The position numbers were made by a program, and so were the translations under genes. This document shows positions 1 through 4,357 of a stretch of DNA of 6,833 nt, piece after piece. Within the stretch, counting starts at the first letter, position 1. Every line of letters starts with the position of its first letter. The notes beneath the pieces were generated by a model. It saw only the letters and a list, made by a program, of their open reading frames with translations, made no database searches and was not told where the DNA came from. Origin of the DNA: ZCTH02-B3 sp036563895 (lineage in GTDB: Bacteria > Bacillota > Bacilli > Paenibacillales > Paenibacillaceae). The stretch is from the NCBI GenBank assembly GCA_036563895.1, contig DATCLN010000121.1:1-6833 (forward strand), in the 5' to 3' direction.

Positions 1-159
1 GACCAGTTCTGCCTCAAATCCAGTTCGTGTACCTTGGCCCGTGCGTTTGCCTCCGGCTTCCTTCAGATCCCGCCTCGCGGCAGGCACCCTTGCCTTTGGG
101 CGCTCGCCAGCCCCCATTCCGGACTTTCACCGTAGAGATGACGCCCATGCTGGGCGTAC
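1..159 (-). mobile_element. Group II intron, 5' end of domain I (class C-like), truncated by window edge
   Basis: Read on the minus strand from 159 downward, the sequence begins GTACGCCCAGCATGGGCG. It continues with the ordered blocks ACGGTGAAAGTCCGGA, AAGGCAAGGGTG, ATCTGAAGGAAGC (plus-strand 56-68) and TACACGAACTGGATTTGAGGC (plus-strand 11-31). From memory, these match in order and spacing the first ~160 nt of bacterial group IIC ribozymes such as the Oceanobacillus iheyensis intron. They form domain I, the scaffold that folds the ribozyme and binds the exon. The 5' splice site would be between 160 and 159, directly after the T-tract of an intrinsic terminator, the usual target of class C introns. 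The 5' end reads GTACG instead of the usual GTGYG. Domains II-VI and any reverse transcriptase/maturase gene lie outside the window, so completeness and mobility are unknown. The family call rests on recalled consensus and was not tested by alignment. Confidence 0.88.
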
Positions 160-198
160 AAAAAAATAAAAGTCTATCGCGCGGATCCGATAGACTTT
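160..198 (-). terminator. Intrinsic (Rho-independent) terminator of the small minus-strand gene
   Basis: A perfect 11-bp stem pairs 188-198 with 169-179 (AAAGTCTATCG against CGATAGACTTT) around an 8-nt loop (180-187). On the minus strand it is followed by TTTTATTTTTTT, ending at 160. It starts 10 nt after the stop codon of the 65-residue minus-strand gene (209-406), so it should end that transcript. The group II intron begins at the base after the last T, which leaves the terminator intact as the intron's 5' exon. Confidence 0.9.
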
Positions 199-208
199 CA
201 CCGTGCCG

Positions 209-406
209 TCACCGGTTGCGTTCGTTGCGCCCGCGGGCTTGTCCGCGCATGCCGCCGGCACTCGATCCTTCGCCCGTTCGGCTGCCCTCCCGGCCGCGGG
301 TACGGTCCTGTCCTTGCTCGCCGCCGCGTTCGCCGCGGTTCCGCTGATCACCGCGCGTCTTGCCGCCGGTGCGCCCGGGGTCAACATTTTCTTCCAATGG
401 TGCCAT
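209..406 (-). CDS. Small Gly/Arg/Glu-rich hydrophilic protein, probably sporulation-associated, function unknown
   Basis: The product is 65 residues, starting MAPLEENVDPGR. From about residue 11 onward it is almost entirely Gly, Arg, Glu, Gln, Ser, Thr and Asn, with no hydrophobic segment, signal peptide or cysteine, so it is probably disordered and soluble. The start at 406 is set by AAAGGAGG at 421-414, 7 nt upstream; an in-frame ATG at 412 lies too close to that site. A -10 box of mother-cell sigma type at 443-436 and a textbook terminator at 198-160 frame a complete single-gene unit, which is the main argument that it is real. Its composition resembles small spore proteins and the low-complexity tail of the CotB-like protein at 1100-1765. 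I recognise no family. The overlapping frames on both strands (for example 203-586 plus) lack comparable start signals. A spore coat or core role is inference from context and composition. Confidence 0.72.
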   Translation of the reverse strand: MAPLEENVDPGRTGGKTRGDQRNRGERGGEQGQDRTRGREGSRTGEGSSAGGMRGQARGRNERNR

Positions 407-413
407 GTGCATC

Positions 414-421
414 CCTCCTTT
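414..421 (-). promoter_or_regulatory. Ribosome binding site AAAGGAGG for the 65-residue minus-strand gene
   Basis: The minus strand reads AAAGGAGG, followed 7 nt later by the ATG at 406. This near-perfect match to the anti-Shine-Dalgarno sequence decides both the strand and the start of the small gene, in a region where several overlapping frames are open. Confidence 0.85.
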
Positions 422-435
422 GCCGTTGATGCCCC

Positions 436-464
436 ATTGTATGGCAAGTCCAACCCGCATGAAA
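436..464 (-). promoter_or_regulatory. Candidate mother-cell (sigma-E-like) promoter for the small minus-strand gene
   Basis: The minus strand carries CATACAAT at 443-436, which matches the sigma-E -10 consensus known from Bacillus (CATACANT) and partly fits sigma-K (CATANNNTA). The -35 is weaker: TTTCATG at 464-458 gives a 14-nt spacer, and TCAT at 462-459 resembles the start of the sigma-E -35. Transcription would start near 429 and leave a short leader with the ribosome binding site at 421-414. Position and -10 quality are good; the -35 is not convincing, so the sigma assignment is tentative. Confidence 0.45.
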
Positions 465-587
465 ACGATAGGGACCCAATCCGGCAAATTTCAGCAAATG
501 GCCCCCGGACATTTTCTATTGGACAAGAACTCGTTTTTGAGAAATTGGTCCGGTTGCCGGGTTCAACGAGAGGACAAGGGAAATAAG

Positions 588-1076
588 ATGCATCACAACT
601 TCATTTCCCCTGCAACGGGAGGTGAGAGCCATTTGTCCATCCAGACGCACGGCGGACTTGAGGGCATGGAAGTGAGGGTGAACCGCGGCGGTCCCGAATC
701 CGTCACCGGAACGCTGGTGGCCTCCCTGAACGACGTGCTGGTGCTCAAGCTTCCGAACGGGACTGTCGTCTACTTCAACCTCGAGCATGTCAAAAGCGTG
801 ACCCCGCTGGTGAACCAAAACCGCACCCGGGCCGGCGCAGTGCACGCGCTCTTCCCTCCCTGGCTTACCTTTCGAGGGGTGCTTGAATCTTTCGGGCACC
901 GGTTCGTGCAGATCAACCAGGGAGGACCGGAAAAGGTTGAAGGCATCCTGGCGGGGGTCACCGGCAATGCCGTGACGCTGGTCAGCGGGAAGGAAGTCAT
1001 CCGGATCGCGATCCATCACATCCGGTCGGTCAACCTGCTCACCGCGCAGCGGAAAAACGGAACATCCGGAAGATGA
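588..1076 (+). CDS. CotB-like spore coat protein, two domains, no tail
   Basis: The product is 162 residues with two copies of the CotB-type repeat. Copy 1 has RVNRGGPESVTGTL at residues 30-43 and closes with YFNLEHVKSV at 62-71. Copy 2 has QINQGGPEKVEGIL at 108-121 and closes with IHHIRSV at 142-148. In Bacillus subtilis CotB, an outer-coat protein, the same signature recurs (V.RGGPES..G.L, then Y....HVKSI). Here the protein stops soon after copy 2 and lacks the long low-complexity C-terminus. The ATG at 588 is chosen because AAGGG lies 7 nt upstream and the family homology begins soon after; the frame stays open upstream to 360, but that part shows no resemblance. It is first in the plus-strand cluster, with 23 nt to the next coat gene, so the two are probably co-transcribed. 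Coat location is inferred from the family. No confident promoter was found in 407-587. Confidence 0.88.
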   Translation: MHHNFISPATGGESHLSIQTHGGLEGMEVRVNRGGPESVTGTLVASLNDVLVLKLPNGTVVYFNLEHVKSVTPLVNQNRTRAGAVHALFPPWLTFRGVLESFGHRFVQINQGGPEKVEGILAGVTGNAVTLVSGKEVIRIAIHHIRSVNLLTAQRKNGTSGR

Positions 1077-1083
1077 AACCGAA

Positions 1084-1092
1084 AGGAGGTGA
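1084..1092 (+). promoter_or_regulatory. Ribosome binding site AGGAGGTGA deciding the start of the second CotB-like gene
   Basis: AGGAGGTGA is a full match to the 16S rRNA 3' end and lies upstream of the ATG at 1100. The earlier in-frame ATG at 1073, which overlaps the stop codon of the preceding gene, has no such site, so 1100 is the better start. Confidence 0.8.
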
Positions 1093-1099
1093 ATGGAAC

Positions 1100-1765
1100 A
1101 TGCCAATTTCCGCGGTGGAACTTGAACCGTTGTTTATGCGCAATATCAAGGTCAACCGGGGCGGACCCGACTCTGTCGAGGGGGTGCTGGTCGGGATTAT
1201 GGCCGACCACTTTGCCCTGCTGCTTCCGGGCGGCGAAGTGGTCTACATCGTGAACCGCCACGTGAAAAGCGTCACCGACCAGTCCGACCGACCCGTCCAC
1301 CAGCTCCGGCAAATGCCCGCCATTGCGCAGGCGCCCTTTTTTGACGATTTGCTGCGCGTCCTGGCGGGAAAAACGGTGCAGATCAACCGGGGCGGACCCG
1401 AGCAAGTCGCCGGCGTGATCCTTGGCGTGACCGGGCCGTCGGTGATCCTCAAGGTCGGCACCGAATTCGTACTGGTCCGGATCGACCATATCCGGAGCCT
1501 GCAGATCCTCCGGAACGGCCAGAACGGCCAGAGCGGGCAGAGCAACCGGAACAGCCAAATCCGGAACAACCGGTACGCTCAGCGCCGGAACAGCCGGAAC
1601 TCCCAGAGCCGGTACAGCCGGAACTCCCAGAGCCAGAACAGCCGGAACTCCCAGAGCCAGAACAGCTCGAACGCCCGAAACCGGAGCAACCAGAGCAATT
1701 CGGGCAGCCAAAGCAACCGGACCAACAAATCGCGAAACGGAAGAAACAATGGCGGCAGACGGTGA
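1100..1765 (+). CDS. CotB-like spore coat protein with Asn/Ser/Arg-rich repeat tail
   Basis: The product is 221 residues. Two CotB-type domains come first: KVNRGGPDSVEGVL at residues 17-30 with VNRHVKSV at 51-58, then QINRGGPEQVAGVI at 94-107 with IDHIRSL at 128-134. Residues 139-221 form a tail almost wholly of Asn, Ser, Arg, Gln and Gly, with tandem octapeptides of type NSRNSQSQ. B. subtilis CotB has the same layout with a Ser/Lys/Arg-rich tail that the coat kinase CotH phosphorylates; here Asn and Gln replace much of it, but about 20 Ser remain. No CotH is in view. It follows the first CotB-like gene by 23 nt and is surely in the same transcript. The close similarity of the two sets of domains suggests tandem duplication. 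The coat assignment is strong by family; phosphorylation of the tail is inference. Confidence 0.92.
   Translation: MPISAVELEPLFMRNIKVNRGGPDSVEGVLVGIMADHFALLLPGGEVVYIVNRHVKSVTDQSDRPVHQLRQMPAIAQAPFFDDLLRVLAGKTVQINRGGPEQVAGVILGVTGPSVILKVGTEFVLVRIDHIRSLQILRNGQNGQSGQSNRNSQIRNNRYAQRRNSRNSQSRYSRNSQSQNSRNSQSQNSSNARNRSNQSNSGSQSNRTNKSRNGRNNGGRR
1591..1662 (+). repeat. 24-bp tandem repeat (three copies) in the CotB-like tail
   Basis: CAGCCGGAACTCCCAGAGCC occurs exactly at 1591-1610, 1615-1634 and 1639-1658, a period of 24 bp or eight codons. The intervening four bases vary (GGTA, AGAA, AGAA), so the encoded octapeptide alternates between Tyr and Asn at one position. The identity of the copies at the DNA level points to recent slippage or recombination, and tail length probably varies between strains. 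Confidence 0.93.
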
Positions 1766-1767
1766 AC

Positions 1768-1871
1768 CCGGGGCGGGCGTGACACGGAGCCCAAGGCAAA
1801 AACACGCGAGAAGCCGGAGCACGTGTCTGCGGCGAGCCCGGAGCGGCCGCCGTGTCCGCTGCCCGCCCCGG
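1768..1871 (+). repeat. Long GC-rich inverted repeat between the second CotB-like gene and the small membrane protein gene
   Basis: CCGGGGCGGGC (1768-1778) pairs perfectly with GCCCGCCCCGG (1861-1871). GACACGG (1781-1787) then pairs with CCGTGTC (1850-1856), with small internal loops of GT (1779-1780) and CGCT (1857-1860). The 62-nt apical part (1788-1849) has further GC-rich complementarity. The left arm starts 2 nt after the TGA of the CotB-like gene. No T-tract follows the right arm, so it is not an ordinary intrinsic terminator. It could stabilise the upstream mRNA, attenuate readthrough to the transporter, or be the remnant of an insertion. Confidence 0.7.
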
Positions 1872-1920
1872 AAATGACATTGTCCTTGAGAAAAAATGCC
1901 GCTTGGAGAGGAGGGACCAT

Positions 1921-2088
1921 ATGATCTTTTTTGTTGTCATGATGGCGGCCGGGCTTGCCTTTTACTACCTGGTGAGACCCGACATCCCCGCCGCGAAAGC
2001 CGATGCGCAATTGGCCCGCACGCCCGCGTTTGGCCAGGACCAGGGCGGCCTGGTTAACCGCGAAGCGACCCCGGATGCCTCCGTTTGA
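1921..2088 (+). CDS. Small single-span membrane protein upstream of the ArsB-type permease
   Basis: The product is 55 residues: a hydrophobic N-terminal segment (residues 2-18, starting MIFFVVMMAAG), followed by about 37 polar residues rich in Ala, Asp and Gln. It could be a single-span membrane peptide or a protein with an uncleaved signal anchor; no lipobox Cys or clear signal peptidase site is seen. The ATG at 1921 is chosen because GGAGAGGAGG (1905-1914) lies 6 nt upstream; the longer open frame from 1852 has no such site. The gene ends at 2088 and overlaps the start of the permease gene (2075) by 14 nt, so the two are probably translationally coupled. That suggests it serves as a small partner or regulator of the transporter, which is inference. 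I recognise no family. Confidence 0.65.
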   Translation: MIFFVVMMAAGLAFYYLVRPDIPAAKADAQLARTPAFGQDQGGLVNREATPDASV

Positions 2089-3526
2089 GGCCCTCGTCGC
2101 CTGGGCGGTTTTCGCGGCCGCCGTCATCCTGATCATCTGGAGACCCAGAGGGCTCAGCGAAGCGGTCCCGGCCGCCGCCGGCGCCGTGATCCTGATCGGC
2201 CTCGGCATCGTGCCGCCAGGCGACCTGCTCGACCTTTTCGACATCGTGGGCGGAGCCGCCCTGACCATTCTGTCCACCATCGCCATGTCCATCGTGATGG
2301 ACGGCATCGGGGTGTTCAGATGGGCCGCCCACAATCTGGTGCGGCTGTCCCGGGGCTCGGGCGTGCTCCTGTACTGGAACGTCGTCCTGCTTTGTTTTCT
2401 CATGACAATGTTTTTCAACAACGACGGCAGCATCCTGATCACGACGCCCATCCTGATCCGCATGCTCTCCATGCTGCGGTTCAAACCCCGCCAGCAGCTG
2501 CCGTTCCTGTTCGCCGGCGCGCTGGTGGCCACGGCGTCCAGCGCCCCGATCGGCGTCAGCAACCTGGCCAACCTCATCGCCATGCGGATCGTGGGACTCG
2601 ATTTGGAAACCTACGCCTTGTATATGTTCGTGCCTTCCCTTGCCGGCATCGGATGCATCGCGGGGCTTTTGTTCGTGATGTTTCGCGGGGACATCCCCAG
2701 GGAAATCCCGACGTCGGCGTACGCGCCGCATCCCGGCCCGCCCGAGCCCATGCGGCAGGGCCACCGGGGTGCCCGGTCCGCGGAGAAGCCGGCGGAAAGT
2801 TTGCCGGTGCATCCTGCGAGGAAGCCGGTTGAAAGCCTGCCGGTGCATCCGCTCAAGCACGGCGCGGCTGAAACGGCATCGCCGGATGCAAGCCATCTCG
2901 GGCTCATCCGCCTGACCATCGGCATCGTGGTGCTCACGCGCGCGGGCTTTTTCCTCGGCTCCGGCATGGGAATCCCCATCGAATGGATCGGCATCGCGGG
3001 AGCGGCCGCCCTGGTCCTGGTGCGCTGGATTTGGCTCAGGCGCGGCCCGAAGGATCTGATCACCCAGACGCCGTGGCACATCATCGTCTTCGCCTTCGGC
3101 ATTTATGTCATCGTTTATGCGTTCCACCAGTCCGGTGCCGTGGACGCGGCGGCGGATTTCCTGAGCCGGCAAATCGACGGCGACCGCTTCGCCGCCATCT
3201 TCTGGATGGGCGGATGGCTCACCCTGCTGTCCGTGCTCATGAACAACCTGCCGGCCGTCATGATCGGCACCATGTCCCTTACCGGCATGAATCTGGAAAC
3301 GGAAGTCATGCAGTCCGCCTATATGGCCAACATCCTGGGCAGCGACATCGGAGCCCTGCTGGTGCCCGTCGGCACCCTGGCTTCCCTCCTGTGGATGTTC
3401 ATCCTGCGAAGCCACCGCATTCCCATCACTTGGGGCAAGTACGTGAAAGTCGCCTTCGCTGTCGTCCCTGTCGGCTTGGTGGTAAGTCTTTTCACGCTCT
3501 ATTTTTGGACGGGCTTGTTCTACTAA
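2075..3526 (+). CDS. ArsB-type anion permease (ArsB/NhaD superfamily), probable arsenite/antimonite-like exporter
   Basis: The product is 483 residues with roughly ten to twelve hydrophobic segments in two halves, as in ArsB. Hallmarks of the first half are the loop FFNNDGSILITTPIL (residues 113-127) and IGVSNLANL (159-167). The second half has LMNNLPAVMIG (388-398) and ANILGSDIGALLVPVGTLA (418-436), which match ArsB motifs as I recall them. ArsB proteins extrude arsenite or antimonite in exchange for protons across the cytoplasmic membrane; the substrate here is not proven. The family is usually about 430 residues, and the excess is a hydrophilic central loop (about 205-275) with an internal repeat. 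The ATG at 2075 precedes the first membrane span directly; it has no Shine-Dalgarno site but overlaps the upstream gene, so translation is probably coupled. The open frame extends upstream to 2003, but that part is Arg-rich and unlike the family. No arsR, arsC or arsA is nearby; the flanking genes are coat-like. Confidence 0.88.
   Translation: MPPFEALVAWAVFAAAVILIIWRPRGLSEAVPAAAGAVILIGLGIVPPGDLLDLFDIVGGAALTILSTIAMSIVMDGIGVFRWAAHNLVRLSRGSGVLLYWNVVLLCFLMTMFFNNDGSILITTPILIRMLSMLRFKPRQQLPFLFAGALVATASSAPIGVSNLANLIAMRIVGLDLETYALYMFVPSLAGIGCIAGLLFVMFRGDIPREIPTSAYAPHPGPPEPMRQGHRGARSAEKPAESLPVHPARKPVESLPVHPLKHGAAETASPDASHLGLIRLTIGIVVLTRAGFFLGSGMGIPIEWIGIAGAAALVLVRWIWLRRGPKDLITQTPWHIIVFAFGIYVIVYAFHQSGAVDAAADFLSRQIDGDRFAAIFWMGGWLTLLSVLMNNLPAVMIGTMSLTGMNLETEVMQSAYMANILGSDIGALLVPVGTLASLLWMFILRSHRIPITWGKYVKVAFAVVPVGLVVSLFTLYFWTGLFY
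2785..2856 (+). repeat. 36-bp tandem duplication in the permease central loop
   Basis: Two adjacent units (2785-2820 and 2821-2856) both begin GAAGCCGG and share CCGGTGCATCC. They encode two copies of a 12-residue motif of type KP(A/V)ESLPVHP at about residues 238-261 of the permease. The duplication lies in the non-conserved cytoplasmic or extracellular loop between the two halves, so it probably does not disturb the transport core. Confidence 0.85.
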
Positions 3527-3544
3527 ATGGAAGATTTTGGGGAG

Positions 3545-3556
3545 AAAGGAGGGTGA
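3545..3556 (+). promoter_or_regulatory. Ribosome binding site for the three-domain CotB-like gene
   Basis: AAAGGAGGGTGA is a near-complete anti-Shine-Dalgarno match. The nearest in-frame ATG is at 3567, 14 nt after the GGAGG core, which is longer than usual. The GTG at 3553 is in another frame and stops after five codons, and the in-frame TTG at 3537 lies before the site. The ATG at 3567 is therefore the best start despite the spacing. Confidence 0.65.
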
Positions 3557-3566
3557 AAGAAGCCAA

Positions 3567-4256
3567 ATGAACGATCCGTTACTGCCTTTCCTTGGGCGTC
3601 CCGTCGAAGTGGAAGTGACGGGGCCCTTTTTCATCGCCGGCCTGATGGTTGACCTGGGGCCCGACGTGACGGTGATCTTTACGGGGGAGCAGTTTTTCTA
3701 CATTCCGCTCTTGCACATTCACGCCGTCCAGCCATACAAGCCCCGCGAAGATTCCGCGATGGACGGCAAGACCGAACTTCCCCACGAAGACGTGGCGGAC
3801 CCGATCTCCTTCCGGAAGATGCTGATGCACGCGAAGGGGCAGTTCATCGAAATGAACGTCACCGGGAGGGATTCCGTCCACGGCTGCGTCACCGCGATCA
3901 TGAACGACTACGTGGAGTTCTATTCGCCCGTGTTCGGCTCCATCTACGTCCTGATCGAGCACATCAAATTCATCGTGCCGCACACCGGCCAGACGGCCCC
4001 GTACGGGCTGAAAACCGTGCCCTATCCGGTCCATCCGTCCCGCCTCGACCTCTCGCGGACGTTCCGGCAGCAGCTGCAAAAATCGGTCGGTCACGTGGTC
4101 GTCATGGACCTGGGCCACAATCCCGACAAGATCGGCATGCTCGAAGCCGCTGACGACCATTGGGCGGAGCTGGTGCGGTCGGACGGCTCGCGCATCAAGC
4201 TGAACCTCCGGCACGTCAAATCCTTCGCCCGGCCGCCGGGACCGCAGGACGCGTGA
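3567..4256 (+). CDS. CotB-like spore coat protein with three diverged domains, no tail
   Basis: The product is 229 residues. Three units of the same fold are visible. Unit 1 (about 6-58) starts FLGRPVEVEVTGPF and ends LLHIHAV. Unit 2 (82-137) has QFIEMNVTGRDSVHGCV and ends IEHIKFIV. Unit 3 (160-220) has GHVVVMDLGHNPDKIGML and ends NLRHVKSF. Each follows the CotB pattern of a beta strand, a short G-rich turn in the position of RGGPES, and a closing H(V/I)K. The RGGPES turn itself is degenerate in all three, unlike the two CotB-like genes upstream. B. subtilis CotB also has three such domains but adds a low-complexity tail, which is absent here. It lies 40 nt behind the permease gene on the same strand, so it probably belongs to the same transcript. 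A coat or coat-assembly role is inferred from the family; divergence lowers certainty about location. Confidence 0.8.
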   Translation: MNDPLLPFLGRPVEVEVTGPFFIAGLMVDLGPDVTVIFTGEQFFYIPLLHIHAVQPYKPREDSAMDGKTELPHEDVADPISFRKMLMHAKGQFIEMNVTGRDSVHGCVTAIMNDYVEFYSPVFGSIYVLIEHIKFIVPHTGQTAPYGLKTVPYPVHPSRLDLSRTFRQQLQKSVGHVVVMDLGHNPDKIGMLEAADDHWAELVRSDGSRIKLNLRHVKSFARPPGPQDA

Positions 4257-4357
4257 CGGAAAAACGCACTCGGATTCCGCAAGCAGGCCAGCCCCGCGAG
4301 ACGTTGCCTCGTCGCACTGGGTTTGGCCGGTTCCCGATGATGCCTTCGACCCAATTC

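Noticed and set aside
141..157. Short perfect hairpin ACGCCCA-TGC-TGGGCGT considered as a second terminator
   Set aside because: No T-tract follows it on either strand in the right position. It is the conserved first hairpin of the group II intron.
484..518. Candidate sigma-E or sigma-K promoter for the CotB-like cluster (GCAAATT at 484-490, CATTTTCTA at 510-518)
   Set aside because: The spacer (19 nt) is too long for sigma-E, and no suitable -35 AC is placed for sigma-K. The -10 has mismatches.
27..586. Plus-strand open frames across the intron, terminator and small-gene region
   Set aside because: They run antisense to a group II intron and to a small gene with a strong ribosome binding site, promoter-like box and terminator, and have no start signals of their own.
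1016..2583. Minus-strand open frames opposite the CotB-like tail and permease start (Ala/Val/Pro or Cys/Gly/Ser repeats)
   Set aside because: Their repetitive translations are only the antisense of the 24-bp repeat in the CotB tail, and no ribosome binding site or family match supports them.
2075..3526. Idea that the window carries a complete arsenic-resistance operon
   Set aside because: Only an ArsB-type permease is present. No ArsR-like regulator, ArsC-like reductase or ArsA ATPase is encoded on either strand.
2054..3634. Long minus-strand open frame (526 codons) opposite the permease gene
   Set aside because: It lies exactly antisense to a well-supported permease with conserved ArsB motifs. 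The translation is His/Gly/Asp/Gln-rich with no recognisable domain. GC-rich third positions on the real strand explain the lack of stops.
4257..4357. Terminator sought between the convergent third CotB-like gene and the SDR gene
   Set aside because: Only a 4-bp stem (CGAG/CTCG) and no T-run are present on either strand, so no terminator can be supported.
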